This document shows positions 27,214 through 39,530 of a stretch of DNA of 64,000 bases, in pieces. The DNA comes from Tetrahymena thermophila SB210 (taxonomy: Eukaryota; Ciliophora; Oligohymenophorea; Hymenostomatida; Tetrahymenidae), in NCBI RefSeq assembly GCF_000189635.1, contig NW_002476054.1:1-64000 (forward strand). The letters run 5' to 3'. A model generated the notes under the pieces. The model made no database searches, was not told the origin of the DNA, and worked only from the letters and a program-made list of their open reading frames with translations. Both the position numbers and the translations under genes were made by a program. Each line of letters opens with the position of its first letter. Positions within the stretch are counted from its first letter, which is position 1.

Positions 27214-28448
27214 TTCTCACAAATTCCACTATTAAATTCTTTTTCTTTACTAATTTTATTTTTAAAATGAATTGAATTTAAGTCTCTGAGATAAACAATT
27301 AATTTTATTTTTGCAGATTTGCTTATGTAAATGATTTTATCGTTTATTTTTTCAATTATTAAATGATATATTTTTTATAATTTTTGTATCGAAATAGCTT
27401 TAATAAATTGAGTGTATTTCAACATTATCTCCTAAATAAATTAAAAATTTTAAAATTATTTTATTAATATCTACTTTATGTGTAAGCTTGTGTAATGAAC
27501 TGGTCAGCTAAAAATAATATCTCTTATGGTATCACTTATTTGCGTGCTTACTTGATTGCTTTAATTTTAGTTGAATTATTTAATCAATTCAGTTTGGATT
27601 ATTATTTTTTTTTCAAAACGAAGTTATTAAGTTTTCAATAAATCTAATTTTGTATGATATATGAATACATACACATATATATTCATATATAAAAAATACA
27701 TCTACATTTTAAAATAAATTATATATTCAAATGAATTTTAAATGTAAATGATATCTAAAAGCTATTAAAAAAAACAACAAAATTTTCTTTATCTTAGATG
27801 ATATTATTATTTACATTTGTATGCATATTTAAATTAGATGTAATTTTATTTTTATTCAATAAATATATTTTAAATTTTAAAAAGAATTAATAATAATAAA
27901 AAAATTAAAAATTATTTTTTTTAAATAATTTGATAAAATTTTGATGAATTTTAATGTTTTAAATAATAATTTAATTATTAGAATACAATTTATTTGAAAA
28001 TACTTAAAAGTAATCAATAATAAATAAATTAACACAATCTATTTTTAATATAACTTTCTTTTTAAAAATAATTTGAAAATTGACTTATTAATAGAATATG
28101 TGCAGACAGGAATACATACATGCATAAATATTAAAAATAATATAAATTCAATGATATTAATAATAAAATAAATATATGAATGATTTATTCTTAGTAAATA
28201 CAAATGAAAAATCAACTTGATTCATAAATTTTGATCTTGTTTTTATTTGATTTTAAAAATTACAAATTTTTCAATTAATTAAAAATCAAAAATACAGAAA
28301 AGAAAGAAACTGAGATTTTATCAAATTAATAATTAATCCTATAAAAAATATAATTGATTTCTGAATATCCTGCTATTTTATTGATAAAAAGTACTAAAAT
28401 TTAAAGAAAGTTATAGCATAAAGTTTTTGAAGTTTTAGCAAAGTAATA
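27214..28448. other. Divergent intergenic region
   Basis: About 1.2 kb between the start of the minus-strand PAS membrane protein gene and the start of IFT144, so it should contain both promoters. It is extremely AT-rich with a TATA/CATA-type repeat patch near 27655-27700. No open frame is credible. Confidence 0.6.
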
Positions 28449-31400
28449 ATGGCATCAAGCAAGAAAGTAATACTTGTTAATCTATTTTTTAGCCAAATTT
28501 TAATTGGAAGTGGAGTTAGATTATTGCGAGTTCTAAATCACTTAATCTTTACTTGATAATTATATCTTTGAGATATTAAATTTAATAAAATTTTATGGCT
28601 AAATATGCCTATAATTTAGCATTTGTTTAGGCCATATGCTTCAATTAGTTTATATAAAATAATCATAGGTTTTTGAATTCAAAGATGACCTCAATGGTAG
28701 CGGAAAAGTGTTATTTTCATGGAGCTAAGATTGTAGTTATATCGCAGTTTGTGGATAATCGAAGGTGGTTTATGTGCTTGATAAGTAATTAAACTCAATA
28801 TAATTAATTTTAAGAAGGGCAAAAATTAAATGTTATATAGTTGATATTAAATTTATTTAGAAGTTTGCTATTCTAATTTTTACAGTTTCTGCAAGCCCAA
28901 GTTTTAAAATGCCTAGAAGTTACAAAATTATGATTTGTTAATAAAAATTTTAAAATATCATAGGAGAGGTAGAAAACTTAAAGAAACTGTTTTAAAATCT
29001 AAGAATAAAGTTATAGGTTTAGAATGGGATAAAGACTAGGAATTTTTGGCAATATTATAGGTAAATATAAAGTTATTATATCAATTTTTTAAATTATAAA
29101 ATTATAAGAAGCTTAATTTTAAGTACGATTCTACTAAATACAAGCAATTTAAAATTAAAACATTTATTGATTGATAGATTTTATAATATTAAATCAGTAC
29201 TAGATAAGAGTTATTATCTATTACTTTATATATTTATAAATTCATGCAAATATTAAATAGGAAAACTCTACATGCTTTTTGCTGTGGAATGTATTCTAAA
29301 ACAGCTTTGAATAGTAGGATTTAGAAGAAAAATCAAAAGGAAGTTTTATTAAATGGTCTAAAACTCATCCAGTTCTTGTGATTGGAACTGAAAAAGGCAT
29401 TCTTTATTTTTATAATAAAAAAACTCAAAAGAAAATTCCTACTATGGGTAAGCACTCAAAGAAAATCACTACAGGAGATTGGAACGATGAAGGATTGTTA
29501 AGTAAAATTAATTCACTTTTAAAATTATGTAGTTTAGGAATTTCAATTTTTTATTTAATAGTTACTGGTAGTGAAGAAAAAGTATTAACTGTTAGTAGCC
29601 ATAACAGCGATTCTAAAGGAGAATCTATTACAGTTTAGCATGAACCCAGTAATCTTTAATGGGCACGTTAAAAGACAGACGATCGTGATAGTTCTTAAAG
29701 AACCATTACTGCTATATTAAGCAACAAAAGTATACTTATGTATGATCTAAACACTAAGAAATAGCCATTAGAACTTGTTTATGAACCAAAATATGGAAAA
29801 ATTGTTGATTATTAACTTTTTGGAGATGGATATATAGTTACTGGTTTTACTGAAGGATATGTTGCACATGTCTCTTCTCATTTATATGAATTAAGTAAGC
29901 AGATTTATTTATCCTTTTTTTTATATTTAATAAATATTTAATCAAAAGGGGATGAAATTTAGTCTAAGAGAATATTTTAAAGTTCCCTTGATGCTCTTTG
30001 TACAAATGATATCATTTATAAATTGGCAGTTGCTGGAGAAAATTAAATTCACATCTACAATCTTGGAACTTGGGAAGAAGTTAAATCTTAAAGAATAGAG
30101 CTTCCTAAAGCAGCAGGTAATGTAACTAAAATGTAATGGGCTAATAATGGGTAATTGCTTGTTGTTGCTACAGCCAATGGACATTTGTATGGTTATTTAA
30201 CTAGTATTCCATTCTTAACTAGCACCTATGGATCAATCGTTTCAGTCTTATCATCCTTTACTGAAGTTTCTATTGTTGATACAAGTAGAATCAATCAAAT
30301 ACAAAATGTATCATCTATTAATTTAGAAACTGAACCAGGATTTTTATCATTAGGTTTATATCACTTGGCAGCAGGTAAATAAATAACATCATTAAAAGCT
30401 GTTTTAAATATAAAAAATTTACATAAAAACATGTTTCAAAATAAAAAAAATATCAAAACAAATTTTTAAAAAAGGTATCAATAACAATGTATGGTACTAT
30501 TTATGGCTAGACCAAAAAAGAAATGGTATAATTAAAGGAGGAGAAATGATACAAAAGAGAGATTATTTAGGAAGTGTTAAAGACATCAGACTAAATGAAT
30601 TTTGGGCAGCAGTGTTAACTGATGGCAAGTGCATTCTTCATACAATTCAACCAAATAACAATGTCAAAGATTAGTAAATATTTTTCATTAAAATTGCAAC
30701 TAAAAGTATCTATTTTAAAAAGGAAATTCCCTCAAATCGAAACAGATAAAGCTATATCAGGAATTGGTTTAACAAACGACTTCTTGATTATGCTAGACTC
30801 ATCTGGTAAGATTAGATATTATCATTTAGAAGATCAACAATTTGTTGTTGAGTACAAACCTGCTGATTGCTAATTGGTTAAGATTTATCCCAACTTTTCA
30901 GGTACAAGAGTTGTTTGCTTTGACAATAAAGGTTCTGCTTATTTATTTGAACCAGCACAAGAGCAATTTTATCCTTTAGAGCATTTCCCTTAGAGAGCTG
31001 AAAAAGTAATTTCTTATTTTATTTTTTTGATAGAATGACTAAATACAAATTCTTAATTAGGTTCTATGGGACTAAAAAGACCCTAACTTATTTGCTGTCT
31101 TGCAAAATGACACTTTAATTACATTCATAATTAATAAAAATAATATAAATGGTACTCTTATTTAACCTGTTAAAGAACTACTTGCTATTGAAGGTAATTA
31201 ATTCTTTTCTTAGAATTTTTAAAAAATATCTTATTAAATAAAATTCAAAGACATAAAAAATCCTGGACCTCCTGTTTAAACAATCTTAGACAGAGGAGTC
31301 AAACCATTAACATTATCAAATGGACTTCTTAAGTGCTTCACACCAAGTGGTAGTATAAACGGCTAGAATTTAACTTCCCATAGTTACTTAGGGAGTTACA

Positions 31401-34307
31401 AAGGTAGAGATGACACTGATTAAGGGCACTACAGATTCTTCCTGTAAAATCTTCAATTGCACAAGTACAATAATTGTTTGATTGCTGCACAATTTCTCCA
31501 TAATGCAGTACTTTACAAAGAGCTTGGACGCAAGGCATTAGAATTTGTTGATCTTGATGTTGCCTTGAAATCTTATCAACTTGCTGGAAGTTTATCTATG
31601 GTAATTTAACTAAATTTAAAATTGTTGGTCTAAGGATTTATTAATTAATATTAGGTTATGACAATATAAAGCTTTTAGCATATTAATGAAAAAAATATAA
31701 TATATGGAAACATTGCTATGATTTTAGGTCAGTATGACTTGGCTTAAGAGTTATTCTTAAAATCATCCTAGCCTATTTTGGCTCTTGAAATGAGAAGTGA
31801 TATACAAGATTACTTGACAGCTCTTAATCTTGCGAAAAGCATAGCACCTTAAGAAGAGCCATTTATTTGCAGAAGATTAGCTTTCTAAATAGAGGTAAAA
31901 TATAAATAAAAATTATGATATGAATAAAAATAATAAAAATAATAGAATTAAGGAAATAACTAAGAAGCCAGAAAATTATATGAAAGAGCTGTTTTAAACA
32001 AAGACGATCGTCCTTCAGATAGAAGCAAAATCGATAATCATAATTAACTTTGCTTTGCAGGTATTTCTCGTACTTCTATTAAACTTGGAGATATTCAAAG
32101 AGGTGTTACTATAGCTAAAGAACTAATTGACAATAATGTAACTTATTTACAAAGTGATCATAATAGCTTATTTCTATTATATATTTTAGATTGTTATCGA
32201 AATAGCAGTAGTTTGTGAGAATATGAAGTAGTATCTTGAAGCTGCTGAACTTTACCAAAAGTCTGGAATGCTTGAAAAAGCAGCATCTTTATATATTGAA
32301 TCAAAAGACTTTAAAAAAGCTGCTCCTTTAATCAGCATGATAAAATCCCCCAATCTTCTTAAGCAATATGCAAAAGCTAAAGAATCCGAAGGTGCATATA
32401 ATGAAGCAGAACAAACATATGAATAAGCCGAATCATGGGAAGGTAAAATTAAATTTTGAAAATAATTTTAACATATGTTATCAATATTAATTAATAATTA
32501 ATTTTATAGATGTTGTTAGATTAAATCTGGATAAATTAGATAACTTAAGAAAAGCAATTGCCGTCTTAAGGACTAAAGTAAATTTAATATTTCTTTCATA
32601 AATAAAAATAAATAAATTTGTTTTATTTAATAGTGTGATACAAGCACTGTTTGCTTAATGGTTGCTAACGTATGTGAAAAGTAAGGAAATTATGTAAAAA
32701 TATTTATTCATATGTAGAATAGCGTTATCTAATTATACATTTTCATAAAAAAAGGGTGAATTAGTTGAATTTTTACTCAAAGCTGGAAAAAAAGAAGAGG
32801 CCTTTTAAAAAGCTTAGTAATATAATGTCATGGATGCCTATTCTGATAATATGAAAGATTTCACTTTAGAAGAGCGTTTGCGTATTGCCTAATATTATGA
32901 AAATTAAGGGTATTAAAATTTAAATTTTTGAAAAATTTGTTAGATATCTTTTTAAACTATTTAATTAGAATTTGGGTTAAGGCTGCTAAGCATTTCGAAT
33001 AAGCTAAAAATCCTACTAAATCTTTAAAGCTTTACTTAAAGGCTGGGGATTAATATATTGATGATATGATTGATCTTGTTTGTAGAAATAAGTAACAAGA
33101 ATCTCTTTAACAGACTCTTCTTGATTATTTGCTTGAAGGAGAAAAACCTAAAGATCCTATATATCTTCTTAAATTGTATGATAAATTGGGTAATTGAAAA
33201 TTTAATTTAAGCAAACAAAATAAAGAATAATTCATTAAAAAACAAATAAGGTAACATTTAGTCTTTAGTCAAAATAGCAATTACTATTGCTAGCGACGAA
33301 CATGATTAAGGTAATTACAAAATAGCTCATGAAAGACTCTTCGAAACTTATCAAAAAGTAAAAGAACATAATGTTGCTATTCCTTTCGACCTCGAGTAAA
33401 AATTAATGATTATTCACTCTTATATCTTGGCTAGAAAGTATTTAGCTTACAAAGAAGAAGATAAAGAAATAGAACTTGCAGGTAATTAATTGATTTTTTG
33501 TTTTCAAATAATTGAGAAAAAAATATTGTATTTAAATGTTGTTATATTTTTTATGATCCTGTCTATTTCATTAATATTAATAATAAAAAAGCTTGGTTAC
33601 TTAACAGAGTTTGCAAAAATATAAGTTAATTCCCCACTCACGCTGTCAATATTTTAACATCTGCAGTAATTGCAGCTATGAAAAGCAAAAACAGACCACT
33701 AGCTTACAAGTGGTCAGTTGAATTAGTTCGCCCTGAATACCGTTCACACATAAATGAAAAATACAAAACTAGAATTGAAAACATTGCTAGAAAGCCACTA
33801 AAAGAAGAGCCTGTGGAAAACAAAACTGAGTGTCCATTCTGCAAAGTAAAATAAAAATAATAAGCTTTATATAATTTATTATTTTTTTTAGGAATATGTA
33901 GGCGAATTTTAGTTAGTCTGTGAATCTTGTTAAAACGTCATACCCTTTTGTATTGCTTCAGGAACGTAAATAATTTAAACTTAAATTTTGATTTATTTTT
34001 AAAACAAATCTTTTAAATGTTATAGACACGTTATTGCTGACCAGCTTTGTTTCTGCCCATCTTGCAGATTCCCAGCAAATATTAATTATTTTATAAAGTA
34101 CGCTGAATCAGAAGAGGGAAGATGCCCTATGTGTTCAGTTTAAATTAATTTAAATGAAGTAAAAGTGGTAAGAATTTAAATAATTTATTAATTTAAAAAT
34201 AATAATGTCATAAAATAACGTAAAAACAGGAAAATCCAGAACAGGCTGCTTCTATATTAAAATAACTTAGAGCAACAAGATAAAGTTCTGAGTAAAAGAA
34301 AAAATGA
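28449..34307 (+). CDS. IFT144: Intraflagellar transport protein IFT144/WDR19 (multi-exon)
   Basis: A split gene. Exon 1 encodes only MASSKK (28449-28466); the intron runs to 28668. The N-terminal half is a WD40 propeller: VLFSWSQDCSYIAVCGQ, IGLEWDKDQEFLAILQ, GILYFYNKKTQKKIPTMGKH. The segment FLSLGLYHLAAGK (30340-30379) aligns with FVAVGLYHLAVG of human WDR19. TPR-like helices follow (QYDLAQELFLKSSQPILALE near 31730; LYQKSGMLEKAASLYIESKD near 32250). The C-terminus is a zinc-ribbon module: ECPFCK, LVCESCQNVIPFCIASG, CFCPSCRFPANINYF, GRCPMCSVQ, ending at TGA 34305-34307. IFT144 is a core subunit of IFT complex A, needed for retrograde transport in cilia and for import of ciliary membrane proteins, fitting a ciliate. 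Length and domain order match the family (about 1,340 residues). Confidence 0.95.
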
Positions 34308-35377
34308 GAGAAGTTCAATTACATTTTAAGCGCTTGTAATTAATTTATAAAAAACCTTTCAAATTTAATTAAATTAAGAAGAATATATAAGTATTATATT
34401 TGTTAGATTCATGCATTAATTATTAGTTCAAAGTATGTAAATTCCATAAATATTTTTATTCTAAAACTCAAATTATTCTTTTCTTCTATATCAATTAAGT
34501 TATTAGTTAATTAAGCAAGCAATATATTTAGCAAAAAAATTAAATTATTAGAAAAGCCTGAATCTGAAAATATCAGGCTGGTTTGGTTTTATAAAAAACA
34601 AAAAAGTTAAAAAAAAATAAATAGCTTGAATCTTCTAATATCGAATAATTTTGATAGGCTTTTTGATATTTCGTTACTTGATTATTGTATTTTATTTGAT
34701 CTATAAGTTTTGTATTATATTTTTAATTTTCACTAAATGTTTTTTTGTTCTGTTTGTCTGTTTGAATTATTAGAAAAATAAAAAATCTATTTCTTTTAAA
34801 TTTCGAATCTGTAAATATTTCTAAAAAAATATAAATTTTGATAGTTTTTATTTGGTGTTAGCCAAATTTTAGGCTGGACAGATTTTAAGAATTCTATGTA
34901 ATGAGATAAGTACACTAAATAAAAGGTTTGATTGAGAGTATCTTCTTTTATTATTCAAAAAATAAAGATTTTTTTTAACTGTAAATTAATTTGATTTGTA
35001 AAATGTTTTTAAAAAATCAAATACCTTTTCTATAAATTAATATTTACAAAAGACTGCATGATTAAATTATATTATAAGAGTTTTTATATTTTGAAACAGA
35101 TAAATAAATAATATTTCTATAAACTTATTAGCTTATTTAAGCAAGTTAAGTATCTAATTGATTTATTCTTTTTACCATCATTAAAAAAATATTAAAATTG
35201 TAACTAAGTCTCAATTAAATAAAAAAATATATAACTATATAGAAAGTCTGATAATTTCTTATAATTAACAGCTACTTCATTTCATTTATTAATTTAAAAA
35301 GATATTGTTTTAAGATATTTGTATAAATAATTTAATTACAAAAAAATTTAATTAAAATACCAATAATATTTGAAAAC
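34308..35377. other. Intergenic region, one small hairpin
   Basis: About 1.07 kb between IFT144 and the RBR ligase gene, both on the plus strand. Apart from one GC-containing hairpin (34555-34579) it is AT-rich without a gene. Confidence 0.6.
34555..34579. other. Short perfect hairpin (AGCCTGA stem)
   Basis: AGCCTGA and its exact complement TCAGGCT flank an 11-base loop about 250 bases after the IFT144 stop codon. It stands out in otherwise AT-only DNA. It could form in the IFT144 3' UTR or be chance; there is no evidence of an independent RNA. Confidence 0.35.
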
Positions 35378-38122
35378 ATGGTTAAAACACAAAACAGAAA
35401 GACTTCTATCTAATTTCCTATTTCCAGATCTGAGTCTTCAAGTGATAAAAACACATCTTTTGCGCTGAATTTTAAGTTTTCTTTAAAGTGTAAATCAGAA
35501 AATGATATAATAACCAAAAATCAACTCATATCTTAGAAAAATTCAGATATAATTTTCTTCTCAAATCAAGAAATTTTTATAAAGCAAAAGATCGGTTCGA
35601 CAAGTAATTTAGAATTTAATAGTAACTAGCTCATTAAATCATAACTTTGTATCAATTTTAACGATGATTTAAAATTCAAAGATGGCAATGAAGAAAAATT
35701 TTTTACTTTTTAGAAGTAAGATTAGTTGCATTCTAAGATCTAGGGATTTTTTTAAAATACTGACGTGAACTTTTAGATAGGAGAAACATATCTTTCTGAT
35801 TCGTATGACACTCTTGAGGCTGTATCTTAATATTTGAATTATGATTACTGCCAAGAGACATCAATTTTGTAAGACACACATACCAACAAAAGATTAGAAT
35901 GCAACCAATAGAGATGCAGCATATCCTTAAACACGGATTCATTAGAAGAAAGTAAAGAAAATCTTCATTCATCTGCCAACAAAATTTAAGATGCTTAAAA
36001 CGATTAACTCTTAGATTATTAAGCTTAAGATGAAGATGATACAAGTTCTAATAAATCTTATTTTTCTTTTCATCCTAAGATAACAAAATGGAAAGTAGAA
36101 AACTGGTCTCTAGATCCTAAGTTTGAAAAATCTAATTCAAAACAACTAGAAAATGTTAATAATGAACAAAAGAAATAACTTGAAAGTTCTAAAACTATTT
36201 TATCAAAAGTATTCAAATTTTTTACTTTTAACAATAAACCAAAATCTGAATAGTAAATTAATGTAAATGTTGGCTCAGATGACTCCTTCTATTCTTTCTC
36301 ATAAAAAAAGTAAAACCAAAAAGAAGGTAATATAATTTAAGATGAAGACCAATCATAACAATTTAGTGAAGATCTAGAGTGGTTAGACTACTAATTAGGA
36401 TTAATGAGAGACCCAAATAAACAAAATAAAAGCTAAGTATTTGAGTTACAGTAAGTGCTTGAATCTAATTAAAAGATTACCAATGAAAATTCGAGTGAAT
36501 AATTAAATATAAGATCAAAAAATTAATAGGAAAATTCTTTTAGTTAAATTAATATTAAAACAGAAAAAATCCATTCCGACGGTCAAAATTTATTAGTCTA
36601 GGCTCCATCATATAATCCAATTGAAAATTTATTTATAAAATCTTAACACAGTTAAGATTACATAAGTGCGCAATCTCATTTGTCTGAAGAAGAGTAATTA
36701 GTATAATAAAAAATATTTATCTGTAACTAAAATACTATTAAAGAAGAAACTTTAACAGCATTTTAATCTCGGATTTTTAATCAACTCTAATCAGTATCAA
36801 AAAATGTAAACATAGACTTAGTTGAATTAATTAAAAATTGGAAAAGTTAAAACTATGAAGAAACATACTTATAGTCATTTGCATAACATGGAAGTAAATC
36901 AAATTTGAAAAGTAAACTAGATTAATTAATGTAGACAATCAAATTTGGTAAGAACTGGCTTCAGAAAAAAAGCTATTGCTAAATTTGTACTAATCCTTAT
37001 ACAATTTCGTAATTATAGGACTCTCATTATTAAATGAAATGTAAGCATTAATTTTGCAAAAATTGCTATACATCTTATATGCTAAATTGCCTATAAACAG
37101 GTAAGAAATTTCTTGAGTTTAAATGTCCTCAAGAAGGTTGCCAAATTACTGCTGAGTATTAGGATTTAACATTTTTCTTTAGTTTAAAATAAGTTAAAAC
37201 ATTAATAAATTAAGCTATTTCAGATATTTTGAATACACATAATTCCTACTCAAAATGTCCTTCTCCTAATTGTGATATGGTTCAAAGAATTGCTGATACA
37301 AATTAATTAGAAAATGCTAAATAAGTTAATGAAAAAGTATAAAAAAGTGTTTACTGTTCTTCTTGCTTTTAAAATTATTGCAATATTTGTAAATAATAAT
37401 CACATCTTCCATTAACATGTGAATAATTTAATTAACTTGAACAATCTCTTTAATTAGATAATACTTGGATTATTAAAAACACTAAAAATTGTCCATAATG
37501 TTTTTCAAATATAGAAAAAAATTAAGGATGCTCTCACATGAAATGCCTTTGCTGCTAATATGAATTTTGCTGGGAATGCCTGAGTAAATATAGCTTCTCA
37601 CATGAATGCAACATAAAGGATCAAGTAGATAATTTCAAATTAATTTCCTTATAAAGACAAACTTACTTTTAAAATTATGTAAAGTCCAGTGAATTTACTT
37701 TTAATTTAAAGTCTTTAATTTCTAGATGCTTATATTTCTAACATTAGCTATCATTTGACAATGAATTTGAAAACACATTTGAAAGTGTTGTCGAAATAAT
37801 AAAGGCTTACAAAAAATTATAAACTTGGTCTTAAATATACTCTAATTAAAATCTATTATTGTTCATATCAAATAAGAATGAAGAAAAAATCACCGATTTA
37901 ATGGATTAGCAGGATAATATTTTTAAGGATATTTAATAGATTTTAAAATCTTTAAATCTAAACTTCGATAGACTCTCAAGCAATAAATTTAATAACGTAG
38001 ATCTTAAAATACTAATATTTTAGCTAAATTAAATGGAGACTTAGTTATTAGATACTATTAAAAAAGCTTGTTTACTAAATTCATAGAATATATAATCTCC
38101 TTAGCTATATTGCTTGCCATGA
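35378..38122 (+). CDS. RBR (RING-IBR-RING) E3 ubiquitin ligase
   Basis: An intronless 914-residue frame from ATG to TGA. Residues 1 to about 500 are low-complexity, rich in Ser, Asn, Gln, Lys and acidic residues, with no recognisable domain. From residue 534 comes RING1 (CQICTNP, MKCKHQFCKNCYTSYML, FKCPQEGC). An IBR follows from about 627 (KCPSPNCDMVQRIAD, VYCSSCFQNYCNICKQ, CEQF). RING2 starts near 705 (NCPQCFSNIEKNQGCSHMKC, CCQYEFCWECL, HEC). The Cys in GCSHMKC is at the place of the catalytic Cys that accepts ubiquitin in RBR ligases. The order and spacing match the ariadne/parkin class, though no ubiquitin-like or ariadne domain is visible, so the subclass is open. A helical C-terminal tail of about 150 residues follows. 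No partner gene is adjacent. Confidence 0.9.
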
Positions 38123-39530
38123 TTTGCAATAATAAATCTAAATTATGAGACCAAACTAAGAATTAACTTCATAAAAATAAATTTTATCTATTTTACAAAA
38201 TAAAGATAATTCATTATTCAAAAAAATTTTAAGCAAAATTATTTTAAGCAAATTATATAAATTAATTAAATTAAAATTATTATTTACAATTTTATAAAAC
38301 ATATTTTCTTAGCAAGCTGTATTATTATTATTTTTTTTTCTTCAAGTTTTGTAATTTTAAGACATAGATTTTAAATACTTTTAAAAATTGTTTGTGCTAA
38401 TTTTTGAATTTTTGAATTTTATAAATAAAATAACAAGAATTGTCCACAAAATAATTATTTGATCATCTTATAATTGGCTTATTTTAAAATATTACAAGAT
38501 AAATGCAGTTAATTAGATAATTAAGTATAGAGTATTTACTTCATTTTATTAAATAATTGCATAATATCATTCTCCACTCACAAAAAAATTTTTGTTTTGT
38601 TAATATTTTAAATAAAATTATAAAATTTATGCGGTTTAAATGATACTTAGCACCTATTTCATTTTTTTTTTTTGAGATAAAGCAATTTAATTGGTAATGA
38701 ATTGATTTTAATCTATTTACTATCATTATTTTGTTAAAATTGTATTATTTTAAGCATTCAATATTAACCAATTCATATAAAATAGTTTTCTACAAACAAT
38801 TAAATTAAATCTTTTGATAAAGTCTTGTTTAATTTGATTTAGCTTTTATGCTAAGAGATAAATACGCCTAACAAATTTTTTGAGGTTTACCATATTATGT
38901 ATTTGTAAATTTATAAAATGTTAAAATGTTGTAGATTTTTTAGTTTTTTATAATTTTTGTAGTTTTAAACCAAAATTAAGTTGTGTCTAATTAAGATCAG
39001 AGAGGATTTGAGCTAAAAATTTGAAAAATAGTAGGGAAAAATAAAAAAAAATGAAAAAATAAGAAGGAAATTGTGTTTTTCCTCTTTTTTAGACTTGTTT
39101 GGTTTTTTTGTTTTAATTATTATTTTAATTATGATAAAGCACCTGCCTTAGTCTTATTATTAATAAAGCTTTTTTAATCAAAAGAGGAAAATAAATAAAT
39201 AAATAATTTATACTAATTATTAGTCTAATTTTTTGATAGAAGGAATGACTTGGTTATTGATTGATATTTATATCAAACAAGCAAACTATTAGTTAATTAA
39301 TTAATTATTTGTTAATTAAATAGTATTCCTTTTTTGGTATCTTACCAGTATTTATACAATAATTAGCGGCATTATCAAATTATATATTTTAGATTAATAA
39401 AAAAATTAAATATAGATTTGCATTTTAGAATCAAAAAAGCACAAGGAGGAAACTTTTGTAGCTAACATAGGCACTTTTAAGCAAATATTGGGAATTATAA
39501 ACATTAGTCTTCACAGCAAATATTTGAAAA
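38123..39530. other. Intergenic region, no gene seen
   Basis: About 1.4 kb of AT-rich DNA between the RBR ligase and SPT6 genes (same strand). Short inverted TTAATTAA-type motifs occur near 39290-39330. No coding potential or known element is recognised. Confidence 0.55.

Noticed and set aside
35581-35610. GGTTCGA box suggesting a tRNA T-arm
   Set aside because: It lies in the RBR ligase coding frame and no acceptor or anticodon arms pair around it.
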